From Dolichospermum flos-aquae CCAP 1403/13F (GTDB lineage Bacteria > Cyanobacteriota > Cyanobacteriia > Cyanobacteriales > Nostocaceae): a DNA stretch of 64,000 bases. Below the pieces are notes generated by a model. The model had not been told where the DNA came from, ran no database searches, and was given only the letters and a program-made list of their open reading frames with translations. The position numbers were made by a program, and so were the translations under genes. This document shows positions 54,882 through 62,767 of this stretch, one piece after another. How positions within the stretch are numbered: the stretch's first letter is position 1; each line of letters opens with the position of its first letter. The DNA lies in assembly GCF_012516395.1 (NCBI RefSeq), contig NZ_CP051206.1, positions 1,780,501 through 1,844,500 on the forward strand. The letters run 5' to 3'.

Positions 54882-55124
54882 ATGAAAAACCAAAAATGTC
54901 CCACTTGTCAAGGTGAGTTAGAAACTAGGCAAATTGAAAAAATGCTAAAAGGAGGAAATAACACCGCCATTATCCATGTAGAAGCAGAAGTTTGTTCAAA
55001 ATGTGGAGAAAAGCTCTATAAACCAGACGTTGTTAGCCAATTTACTCAAATTCGTGCCAAACTTAGAAATCAACAAACAGAAGATTTTCAAGTGATTGGT
55101 CAATCCTTCCGCATTTCTGTTTAA
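54882..55124 (+). CDS. YgiT-type zinc-finger protein (MqsA-like antitoxin family)
   Basis: 80 residues with CPTCQGEL near the N-terminus and CSKCGEKLYKPDVVSQF in the middle, the two Cys pairs of YgiT-type fingers, then RAKLRNQQTEDF. Such proteins are usually antitoxins beside a DUF4258-like toxin; here the expected upstream partner is degenerate or absent, so it may be an orphan. AGGAAG lies 9 nt before ATG 54882. Confidence 0.75.
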   Translation: MKNQKCPTCQGELETRQIEKMLKGGNNTAIIHVEAEVCSKCGEKLYKPDVVSQFTQIRAKLRNQQTEDFQVIGQSFRISV

Positions 55125-55293
55125 TTAATCAAGGAAGGCTGAAGAATTTTATTCTAAGTTTGATAACTGTGAAGATGTTAATAAGTTTTTAGGCTGATCT
55201 CAATCACTTGTCTAAGATCTTTATTACCAGATGTCTTATGAATAATCTTACATCTTGCAATTGTCACAGGCAATTATACTTGAGTCTTGAGAA

Positions 55294-55365
<72 letters not shown>

Positions 55366-55427
55366 TTTTGCTGTTTTTCCAACTTTATCAATATACCATC
55401 AACAGCCATGGTTTTGTCAAGGGGTTT

Positions 55428-56297
55428 TCAAAAAAGATTTGCCGTTAATCCAAAAGAAGCAGTACAAATAGCTCCAGGAGCTAACACAGTCAGGTTTTCA
55501 CCAGTGTTGAAAGCATTGCGGGTGGCACTCCAAGGCTCTAGACAGTAGAATTCTTTGCCTTTAACAGTCCAAAACACCAACCAGGTAGAGAAATCATCGT
55601 AATCGAGGGTTAGCTTCAACCTGCGGCTGTTATCTGTGACCGTGGCTGATTTGCTGGTTAGTTGTCCAAAGGCAAAATCAATTTCATCTTGATTAAAGTC
55701 AAATTTGCCGTTAAAGGCGTGGATTTCCTTAGTTTTGTTATCTTGATATCGTGTAGAAGGAAGTTCCACTTCTAGCTGATTTTTGTCACCACAGAGAAAA
55801 TAAGGGTGGAAACCAGCGGAAAATGGCATGGGTGTAGATGACAGATTTTTATATTCCTGACGCACTACTAAGGTATTACCTTGGAGTTCGTAGGTAAAAG
55901 CCAATTGAAAATCAAAAGGATAAACTGCCTTTGTTTCCTCGTTGCTGCTGAGAACTACAGTTAGACTAGCCTTACCTTCAGTATTTTGCGCTGTTGCTGT
56001 CCAAGGCAATTCCCGCGCAAAGCCATGTTGTTTAATGGTATACTCTTTTCCATCAACAATGTAAATATTATCAGGTAAATTACCGCAAAGAGGAAACAAA
56101 ATTGGATTGCCGCCCCTGACGCTCAAATCAGGATGAGTAAAGCGTTCAGCGTCTAGGTAAAATATTTCTTGACCTTGCACTAGCCAACGAGTGATGATAC
56201 CACCTCTTTCTGGGACAACTTCTATTTGTGTACCAGCGGTTTTATCTGACAGGATGTAAGTTTTGTATTGTCTTTGTTGAATGTCAATGGTAAACAT
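55428..56297 (-). CDS. aldose 1-epimerase (galactose mutarotase-like)
   Basis: 289 residues, beta-sandwich mutarotase fold. VPERGGIITRWLV near residue 30, GGNPILFPLCGNLPDN for substrate contact, a catalytic His in IKQHGFARELPW, and SAGFHPYF with the second His. LEPWSATRNAFNTGE near the end provides the conserved Glu-like region. This is the YeaD/hexose-6-phosphate or aldose epimerase-type family; substrate sugar not determined. Confidence 0.88.
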   Translation of the reverse strand: MFTIDIQQRQYKTYILSDKTAGTQIEVVPERGGIITRWLVQGQEIFYLDAERFTHPDLSVRGGNPILFPLCGNLPDNIYIVDGKEYTIKQHGFARELPWTATAQNTEGKASLTVVLSSNEETKAVYPFDFQLAFTYELQGNTLVVRQEYKNLSSTPMPFSAGFHPYFLCGDKNQLEVELPSTRYQDNKTKEIHAFNGKFDFNQDEIDFAFGQLTSKSATVTDNSRRLKLTLDYDDFSTWLVFWTVKGKEFYCLEPWSATRNAFNTGENLTVLAPGAICTASFGLTANLF

Positions 56298-56651
56298 GAT
56301 TGTATTTAAGTAGGTTGTTAGTTGTCAGTGGTCAGTGGTCAGTGGTCAGTTCCAATTAACAGCTTGCCACAGTTACTCAAGCGCGTCAAAGGAATGGGAT
56401 CTCAGGTTTCTCCTAGCGACGATTCCTGCGGAGTGCTTCCCGATCGCACTTTATCAATCTAACCTACAAGCGAATCGCACTTTATCAATTTAACTCACAA
56501 GCGATTCCTAGGTCGCGCTAGTTCCCTCCGGGACGCAATGCGTTCGCTATCACACCAAAATATCACAATATTTTCCGCTCCAATGCTTTATTATACATAG
56601 ATCGCCTATCAATTTCTTGATTTGGCGATCGCTATTCCTGTGAACGAAGTG
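56298..56651. repeat. 354-bp gap filled with heptamers and HIP-type repeats
   Basis: GTCAGTG heptamers (56322-56349), then copies of GCGATTCCTA...TCGC and GCACTTTATCAATCTAACCTAC segments, the dispersed 51-bp family of 57-62 kb in degenerate form. No gene. Confidence 0.75.
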
Positions 56652-56846
56652 TTAGGTTATATTTGGATCTGGCACTTGTAAATCGCGACATATCTTTCTA
56701 GCAAGTAAGTTGTTAATCTCACGATGGCGTGGAATAGACGTTGATCTCTGTGCAGCCCGATTGACATAAATAGTATGGCTACCACCTTCTCTTAAAAACT
56801 CACAACTATTGGCTTCAAGATGACGAACTAAGTCTACACGCTTCAT
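56652..56846 (-). CDS. hicA: HicA-family toxin
   Basis: 64 residues: a double-stranded RNA-binding fold mRNA interferase. VRHLEANSCEFLREGGSHTIY contains the conserved Gly-Gly-SH catalytic His; ends SIPRHREINNLLARKICRDL. Overlaps the hicB stop by 4 nt (ATGA). Confidence 0.9.
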   Translation of the reverse strand: MKRVDLVRHLEANSCEFLREGGSHTIYVNRAAQRSTSIPRHREINNLLARKICRDLQVPDPNIT

Positions 56847-57067
56847 GCAACTGATAAAAAAATAGGTTCACGAATAACGTCCTGATCTTGAAGTAGTTCC
56901 TCTGTTAAAAAGCGGTTAGCTTCTAGTACCAACTCAATAGCTTCCTCCAGATTAACTCTTGCTTCATCAAGAGTATCACCCTGAGTATTTGCTCCAGGCA
57001 GTTCTTCGACAAAACCTATGTAGCCTTCAGAGACTCTCTTGAACACTTTAGTTAATTTAAAATTCAT
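56843..57067 (-). CDS. hicB: HicB-family antitoxin
   Basis: 74 residues with the HicB partial RNase-H fold: GYIGFVEELPGANTQGDTLDEARVNLEEAIELVLE. The order antitoxin-toxin, with hicB first, is the reverse of E. coli hicAB. No C-terminal DNA-binding domain is visible, so autoregulation may need another factor. Confidence 0.88.
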   Translation of the reverse strand: MNFKLTKVFKRVSEGYIGFVEELPGANTQGDTLDEARVNLEEAIELVLEANRFLTEELLQDQDVIREPIFLSVA

Positions 57068-57139
57068 GGTTAGACATTATATATGTTTTCAACAAGTATA
57101 TCACCAAAATTGGGGCAAAAATTGCAGCAAAACGGCTAT

Positions 57140-57255
57140 TTACAGATCGCACTTTATCAATTCAACCTATGAGCGATTCCTGCGGAACGCTTCGCTATCG
57201 CACTTTATCAATCCAACCTACGAGCGATTCCTAGGTCGCGCTTCGCTATCGCACT
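57140..57255. repeat. two units of the 51-bp HIP-type repeat
   Basis: GCGATTCCT at 57173 and again at 57224, exactly 51 bp apart, each followed by TTCGCTATCGCACTTT; a partial unit precedes. Confidence 0.85.
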
Positions 57256-57300
57256 TTCTGCACTAATCGCACAAATCACTGAAGAATCGAAAACATAAAA

Positions 57301-57714
57301 TTATGATGGTAAAATTTTAAATCCTGCTTGACGAAAATGATTATCTAAGGTCAAGGCTGTAGAAATTTTTCGGTCTTGCATGACAATGAAGGATAAACAA
57401 TCTGTCAAAGAGTAAGACTTATCCTGATATTTTTGAAAATATTCCCATCCTTGGTTGAATAAAACCTGATCTATCTCAACTAATTCTATGTCTGGACTTT
57501 CTAGTAACTGATTACCAATTTCAACAGCTTTATGATGAAGATTTCGGCTATTTAAAAAAGTGACTATTTCATCAAAAACATAAGTTGTCGTGACTAAAAA
57601 TGGTTTTGAAATCGCTAAATTAGACCAGTTTTGTATTACTTGGTGATGAGCATATTCATTTTTTATTTCCAAAGCTAAAATATAGCTTGTATCTAAAAAA
57701 TATATGTTTTTCAT
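57301..57714 (-). CDS. PIN-domain toxin
   Basis: 137 residues; PIN acidic positions FLDTSYIL, VFDEIV, SYSLTDC and LTLDNHF. Overlaps its antitoxin gene by 4 nt. Paralogue in style of 2513-2923. Confidence 0.85.
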   Translation of the reverse strand: MKNIYFLDTSYILALEIKNEYAHHQVIQNWSNLAISKPFLVTTTYVFDEIVTFLNSRNLHHKAVEIGNQLLESPDIELVEIDQVLFNQGWEYFQKYQDKSYSLTDCLSFIVMQDRKISTALTLDNHFRQAGFKILPS

Positions 57715-57920
57715 TTGTTATACAAATAATGATCATGATTAACCGCTCCATCTTGTACATCACATTCTACAGGATTTTTGCCTAAGTCCCAGATTGACGA
57801 TGACTTTTTGATCCGAGTGATTATCAGCTTTTCGTGGTCTGTAATAATTTCAAATTCTTGAGCTTCCCCTAATAGTTCTTTAGGGATAAATAAGCCTTGA
57901 GCAGTTGCTTTTAACCTCAT
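57711..57920 (-). CDS. AbrB/SpoVT-type antitoxin of the PIN module
   Basis: 69 residues: a swapped-hairpin AbrB-like DNA-binding start (KATAQGLFIPKELLGEAQEFEI) and a C-terminal toxin-binding tail ending NHDHYLYNK, matching the tail of the antitoxin at 2926-3219. Operon of two overlapping genes. Confidence 0.8.
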   Translation of the reverse strand: MRLKATAQGLFIPKELLGEAQEFEIITDHEKLIITRIKKSSSIWDLGKNPVECDVQDGAVNHDHYLYNK

Positions 57921-57989
57921 GTTTAATTACCTAGTTAATTTTGTAGATATATGATAATTTTAGCGTGTTATTGAGTTTTTCGCACTTGG

Positions 57990-58150
57990 TCAGAGTGTAA
58001 ATAGCGATTCCAACGAAACGCTTTGCTATCGCACTACAAGATCGCCGATTACACCTAACCCCAACAGGCGATCGCACTTTATCAATCCAACCCACGAGCG
58101 ATTCCTAGGTCGCGCTTCGCTATCGCACTTGGTCAATCCAACCTACCAGC
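57990..58150. repeat. 51-bp HIP-type repeat units in the gap before the HEPN operon end
   Basis: GCGATTCC at about 58005 (variant) and 58099 (TAGGTCGCGCTTCGC form), with CACTTTATCAATCCAACCCAC linkers and GCGATCGC cores. Confidence 0.8.
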
Positions 58151-58178
58151 GATCGCATTGCTTTATGTTTCTCAATCT

Positions 58179-59270
58179 TCACTCACTAAATATTTGACAT
58201 AGTACCTCACGAAGCAAGGGTTCAGCAAATTCAACAACGAATCCTTCATCATCGTTAGACATAACATACTCACCTATGCGATTGTGAGCAGTACAACATC
58301 TCACACGATATATACAATAGGCTGAAAAATCTATTACTAACCCTTTATAGTTATTTTCTGTTATGCCTGTAATAGATGAATCTCTGGAATTACTTCGGGT
58401 AAATCCTCCCCTGTTCATCAAATCTTGAAATGGAATGATATTATTGATTTTGTTGTAAGGATTACCGTCTTTACCATAATCGAAAAAAATCTTCATTCCC
58501 TTATCTAAATAATCTGGAGAGTTAATTTTATTTAGACAATCTGCAATTTTATCAACTTTGTTCTGATCATCACATTTACTTTTAAGTAACTTTTTTAAGC
58601 TATCAATTTCCTTATTGTTGCTATATTGATTGAGTAATTGTCCTATTCCTTGTAAATCATTATCTAAACTTTTTATTTGCTGAACTAAGTTCCAGTCGAA
58701 AATCAGTTCCAGAAGGTGATAAAGCTTTAAAAATCTTTCAAAAGCATAGGGTTGAACTACTGAACGAATGCAACTTTCTTTATGATAGGGAGTTGGAAGT
58801 ACAATGCTAGGTCTAGCAATCAATCTAGAAGGCTTAAAACGATATGCTTGATGTAAATTAGATGCTGCATTTGAGTGGAAAAATCCTCCCCAAATAGGTG
58901 CAGAATCCATATAGTTATTTTTATAATCTTCATACTCACATACATCAATCACTAAGTAGTTTTTAATAAATTTGTAGGGAAACCGAAACGTATCTTTGTC
59001 AACTTCATTAATATAAGCAATATATCTTGCCTCTGTTAGACTTGCAATATTTATATCAGTATTAGATTTACATATACAGAGAACACCCAAAAAGTTATCA
59101 CGCTCATTATAAATTTCAATGTCTTCATCACCCTCGTAGGAAAAGGATACCGCATCTACTGGTATCGGTATCATTCCGTTGAGAGTGCAAATACCATCAT
59201 GTTCAGAGAAGTGAGTTATATCATAGGGAAGATCACTATCATCAAGTTCTTCTAAATCATCATATTTCAT
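58179..59270 (-). CDS. HEPN-like protein, second gene of a putative defence operon
   Basis: 363 residues, no named family. The N-terminal half is acidic/beta (LNGMIPIPVDAVSFSYEGDED); the middle is helical (LLELIFDWNLVQQIKSLDND). The C-terminus carries YRVRCCTAHNRIGEY, an R-x4-H motif in a predicted helix, the signature of HEPN ribonuclease domains. The start is placed at ATG 59270, 2 nt after the stop of the upstream gene (59273); a TTG at 59297 inside that gene is less likely. The pairing with a DGQHR-like protein suggests a sensor-effector or toxin-antitoxin-like unit (inference). Confidence 0.6.
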   Translation of the reverse strand: MKYDDLEELDDSDLPYDITHFSEHDGICTLNGMIPIPVDAVSFSYEGDEDIEIYNERDNFLGVLCICKSNTDINIASLTEARYIAYINEVDKDTFRFPYKFIKNYLVIDVCEYEDYKNNYMDSAPIWGGFFHSNAASNLHQAYRFKPSRLIARPSIVLPTPYHKESCIRSVVQPYAFERFLKLYHLLELIFDWNLVQQIKSLDNDLQGIGQLLNQYSNNKEIDSLKKLLKSKCDDQNKVDKIADCLNKINSPDYLDKGMKIFFDYGKDGNPYNKINNIIPFQDLMNRGGFTRSNSRDSSITGITENNYKGLVIDFSAYCIYRVRCCTAHNRIGEYVMSNDDEGFVVEFAEPLLREVLCQIFSE

Positions 59271-59272
59271 AG

Positions 59273-60436
59273 TTACTCTGCTGCTGTTATCCAACAATTA
59301 ACAAAACTTTCTTTTCCTGCCTCACGAAAGTATTCTTTGAAGCCATTTGTCAGAAGTTTCCTTTTTGCAAAGCCCAGACTTACCTTACGCGCATTAAATC
59401 CACTTTCTAACTCCTGTAATTTTTCCAATGCTAGAGGATCATCTCCTTCTTGAGTATCTCTAAGTGATTTTAGAAGAGTATCTAAAGCTTTTTGTACTCG
59501 CTCTGAATTATTATTGCTAGATGCAAGGGCAAGGGCAGCAAAAAAAGAGTTCATAACACTTTCTTCTCCAAACCATTTTATACCATTTGGTATTTCTTGT
59601 TCAGCTTTTATACTATTGAGTATTTCTTGATCAGCATTTCCTGTATATATTCGAGATATTTCAACATCTAAATCGGCATAGATTCTTAGATAATTTTTGA
59701 AATCTTCAAACTGATCTCCAAGTTCCTTTTCTGTAGAATCTAAAATTTCTTCTTCAACTAATTTCTGTGCGACAACATTCTGTCTCTGAATTTCTGCACT
59801 TTTAGTTATAAAGCTTTGATATGCGGTGGCAATTCTATCTAGATGGTATCTTCTAGCCTTTGTTCGGCGTGCAGATTCTTTTTCTTTGAAAATTTCAATA
59901 TCTGGTATTTCAGTCTTAAGTGTGTCATTTAGAGTGATGAACAAAAGACCAATCTGATGTTTCATAGTCATCGGTTTCTGTCCTGCATTTAGGACAATAA
60001 TTCGATAAATAAGATTTCGGATGTTACCTTCAAGCCAGAACTCCACAAGAACTTTCTGTTCTGGATTAAAGTTAAAACTCTCCTTAGCTATGTCGCTTAA
60101 AATAAAAGTCCGTTGCAATCCATCCAAAATATCTACTTGTCCTGGTTTACTTAAAGCAGTTTCAAGTTCTTTATTATCCGGTTCTTTTAACAGAGGTAAG
60201 AGATTACTGACTAATTCTGGTTTTACTGCGAGAGTTATAGAAGGTAATAAAGCACCGCGCTTGATATCCAATTTCATTCGATCATATGCTTTGTATTTCT
60301 CGCGCCTTCTTTGAGGTTCATAATCATCAAAGTTATCTCCAACTAAACATAAATAGTCTTGTATGGATAATTGAGCATAAAGAATATCTGTATTTGTCCG
60401 TAAATCTTTTGCTTGTCCAATGATTTTTACTTGCAT
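59273..60436 (-). CDS. DGQHR/DndB-like protein, first gene of a putative defence operon
   Basis: 387 residues. N-terminal DYEPQRRREKYKAYDRMKLD then IKRGALLPSITLAV resembles DGQHR/DndB-type domains; VDILDGLQRTFIL replaces the canonical DGQHR string. VLNAGQKPMTMKHQIGLLF is also typical. DndB-type proteins regulate or act in DNA-modification defence, and ParB/DGQR-like domains bind nucleotide or DNA. Here no dnd genes are nearby; it is coupled to the HEPN-like gene. Function inferred only. Confidence 0.6.
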   Translation of the reverse strand: MQVKIIGQAKDLRTNTDILYAQLSIQDYLCLVGDNFDDYEPQRRREKYKAYDRMKLDIKRGALLPSITLAVKPELVSNLLPLLKEPDNKELETALSKPGQVDILDGLQRTFILSDIAKESFNFNPEQKVLVEFWLEGNIRNLIYRIIVLNAGQKPMTMKHQIGLLFITLNDTLKTEIPDIEIFKEKESARRTKARRYHLDRIATAYQSFITKSAEIQRQNVVAQKLVEEEILDSTEKELGDQFEDFKNYLRIYADLDVEISRIYTGNADQEILNSIKAEQEIPNGIKWFGEESVMNSFFAALALASSNNNSERVQKALDTLLKSLRDTQEGDDPLALEKLQELESGFNARKVSLGFAKRKLLTNGFKEYFREAGKESFVNCWITAAE

Positions 60437-60637
60437 AGCCTTATTTGTACCTAAAATTGGGCCTTTGAATAACTCATAAAAATTAAATATATTGTATCAC
60501 CAGGTACGTCCTGTTCGCTGTGCCGTAGCCAATCTCGAATCCAGTTTATGGATATCACTATTTTTAACAGAAACTTGACAATTGGTAATGGGTAATTAAA
60601 AAGATGAATTTTTATCCCCCTGATTAGCTCTTACCTA

Positions 60638-60856
60638 TCAATTAGATGATTGCAACTTAATACCCAAAACTTGAGTATATGCACCTCTAGCTTGAGTCAC
60701 CCCAATTGTCCTCTGTGCTGATTCTATCATCGGACGGCGCAAGCTCACAACTATAAACTGTGCCTGTTCTGCCTGTTGTTTGATCATTCTCGCTAATCGT
60801 TCCACATTTGACCCGTCTAAAAACATATCCACTTCATCAAAGGCGTAAAATGGCGA
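60638..60856 (-). pseudogene. C-terminal fragment of an SMC ATPase
   Basis: Reads [20 protein letters not shown], then [20 protein letters not shown] and [16 protein letters not shown], to TGA 60638: Walker B and D-loop of chromosome-segregation SMC. Everything upstream (over 1000 codons) is missing; the fragment begins at a GCGATCGC and is abutted by the 51-bp tandem array. The functional smc must lie elsewhere. Confidence 0.85.
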
Positions 60857-61063
60857 TCGCACTTTATCAATCCAAACTACAAACGATTCCTAGGTCGCGC
60901 TTCGCTATCGCACTTTATCAATCCAACCTACAAACGATTCCTAGGTCGCGCTTCGCTATCGCACTTTATCAATCCAAACTACAAACGATTCCTAGGTCGC
61001 GCTTCGCTATCGCACTTTATCAATCCAAACTACAAACGATTCCTAGGTCGCGCTTCGCTATCG
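60854..61063. repeat. tandem array of the 51-bp HIP-type repeat, four units
   Basis: ACTTTATCAA recurs at 60861, 60912, 60963 and 61014, a 51-bp period. The unit contains CGATTCCTAGGTCGCGCTTC, GCTATCGCACTTTATCAATC and CAAACTACAAA. Units differ at one or two bases. 51 = 17 codons, so frames stay open through it (repeat peptide [17 protein letters not shown]), a coding artefact. Together with flanks it fills the 345-bp gap to 61195. Confidence 0.95.
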
Positions 61064-61195
61064 CTTGACATTCAAAACAGTCGCTACAAACTTTTGGGGA
61101 CTCATTGGTGATTTAAAAGTGTTAGTATAAATAATTCCCAAAAGTTCACAAACTTGATATAATGAACATAAAGACTATTTAGTGAGGTAATAATT

Positions 61196-61492
61196 ATGTT
61201 ATCAACTGATATGAAACAAGAATCAATAATTAAGAGAATTGAGAATGTTGTTGCTATTTTAATGGAAGAACGTCCTTTATTTAAAGAGGATCTAAATTAT
61301 AGGAAAATGGTTCAAGATTTAGTAAAAGTATTTAAAGAAAACTTTTCTTTAGAAGAATTTAGTCAGATATCAGAAGAAAGTCTTAAAAAGCGTTGTAGTG
61401 GTATCATGGCTCTACACCTTTTGGCTAAAATAGGAGAGGATTTTACTCCTGAACAAATGGCAATTTTTGATGATGCAGTTAAAAGAAAATAG
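61196..61492 (+). CDS. putative antitoxin-like protein upstream of vapC
   Basis: 98 residues, helical, acidic/basic mixture (MKQESIIKRIENVVAILMEE... FTPEQMAIFDDAVKRK). No family recognised, but it is 7 nt upstream of a PIN toxin, on the same strand, with a GAGG ribosome site, so it is the likely cognate antitoxin. Confidence 0.65.
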   Translation: MLSTDMKQESIIKRIENVVAILMEERPLFKEDLNYRKMVQDLVKVFKENFSLEEFSQISEESLKKRCSGIMALHLLAKIGEDFTPEQMAIFDDAVKRK

Positions 61493-61499
61493 AAAATTT

Positions 61500-61904
61500 A
61501 TGAATTATTTATTAGATACTAATATTGTTTCTTTAGCACTCAAACAAAATTCCCAAATTCTTCACAAGATTACAATTAGTGAGTCTAAGGAAGAAAAGAT
61601 TTTTATTAGTTGTATCACCTATTTTGAAATTAGGCGAGGTTTTTTAGCGGTTGATGCACCAAAACAAAGAGCAAGATTTGAGGAATTTTGTCAAGAATAT
61701 CCGATTATTTTCTTAGATGATTTGGCAATTTTAGAAAAAGCTGCCCAAATTCATGCTAATTTGAGATTAAGGGGTGTACCAATTCAAACTGAAGATGTTT
61801 TAATCGCTGCTACTGCTATTCTTAAAGATTTAATTGTGGTTTCTAATGATAGTGATTTAGCCAGAGTTGAGGGTTTAAGTTTAGAGAATTGGGTAGAATT
61901 ATGA
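61500..61904 (+). CDS. vapC: VapC-type PIN toxin
   Basis: 134 residues. MNYLLDTNIVSLALK, SCITYFEIRRG, QTEDVLIAATA and VVSNDSDLARVEGL give the four acidic PIN positions. ATG 61500 is chosen because the codons before it lie in the intergenic gap. A third PIN module in the window. Confidence 0.92.
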   Translation: MNYLLDTNIVSLALKQNSQILHKITISESKEEKIFISCITYFEIRRGFLAVDAPKQRARFEEFCQEYPIIFLDDLAILEKAAQIHANLRLRGVPIQTEDVLIAATAILKDLIVVSNDSDLARVEGLSLENWVEL

Positions 61905-62143
61905 TGATTAAATTATTTTTTGGCTGATGTATTTAAAACTGTAGGTTCGGTTAAGCTGTTATTGGGTTTTTCGCATTTGGTCAGGGTGTAAGTGGCGAAC
62001 TCGTACTTTATCCATCTAACCTGCGAGCGATTCCTACGGAGCGCTTCGCTATCGCAATTTATCAATCCAAGCAACAAGCGATCGCACTTTATTAATCTAA
62101 CCTACTGAGGACAAGCACAAGAGGAACAGCACTAGGCTATGAT
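61905..62143. repeat. gap with a 51-bp family unit
   Basis: GCGATTCCTACGGAGCGCTTC at about 62027, with ATCGCAATTTATCAATCCAA and GCGATCGCACTTTATTAATC following; no gene. Confidence 0.75.
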
Positions 62144-62767
62144 TCATCTGGTAAATATCTGATCCTTGATTTTAGTAAATAAGCGATCGCAATAAGGAGA
62201 AGCTTGACGAACCTGAGTTACATCTAATGATTCTAATAGTTCAGAGGCGTGTTTTATTTTGTGATATTCTCCCTTAGTAGTTCTACCAGTCGCAGTTTTG
62301 AGAGTAGGTTCTAAATTATCTTTTGCAATAGTTTCCACATTAGCGTTTTTGGGAATAGCATTTTCTTTAAAACCTTGGCCATAAAATTTTTTCAGCGTTG
62401 CAAAATCAGCAATAAACCAAGCTTCCATTGTTTGTACCATTAAATGACAATTATCATCATCAACTTCTGTTGGTTTATCCCAATTATCTCTAAATTTTAA
62501 ATGTTCCCAAGGAGATTTTTTATTTACAGGTGCTTCAGCATCAACTAATAATACATTAAAAGCATCAGGATGAGATTTTAAAGCATTTTTGAAATCACGG
62601 AAAGTATTATTCCGAGTACCACACATAATGATATTCCATTTAATGTTTTTGGTTGTTGCTTCCTTTACTAATTCTAAAAAAAACTTACTAAATCCCTTTC
62701 TAAGTGAAGATTTCTGATTTTTGGAATCTCCACCACCTTCTATATAAATTCTAATCTCTTTTACCAT
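62144..62767 (-). CDS. DUF4276 (TOPRIM-like) protein paired with AAA ATPase
   Basis: 207 residues. IRIYIEGGGDSKNQKSSLRKGF gives the TOPRIM-like Glu; later NVLLVDAEAPV (DxE-like acidic pair) and MVQTMEAWFIAD, typical of DUF4276. Such proteins accompany OLD/AAA15-type ATPases in anti-phage loci. Its start overlaps the ATPase stop by 7 nt, so the two are coupled. Confidence 0.8.
   Translation of the reverse strand: MVKEIRIYIEGGGDSKNQKSSLRKGFSKFFLELVKEATTKNIKWNIIMCGTRNNTFRDFKNALKSHPDAFNVLLVDAEAPVNKKSPWEHLKFRDNWDKPTEVDDDNCHLMVQTMEAWFIADFATLKKFYGQGFKENAIPKNANVETIAKDNLEPTLKTATGRTTKGEYHKIKHASELLESLDVTQVRQASPYCDRLFTKIKDQIFTR

Noticed and set aside
60854-61063. CRISPR-like array
   Set aside because: The 51-bp units are contiguous, with no variable spacers between repeats, and contain HIP1 sequence; no CRISPR array was found anywhere in the window.
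60808-61068. An 86-codon frame of [17 protein letters not shown] repeats
   Set aside because: The 51-bp period is 17 codons, so the frame is open by arithmetic; the DNA is a palindromic intergenic repeat shared with non-coding gaps.
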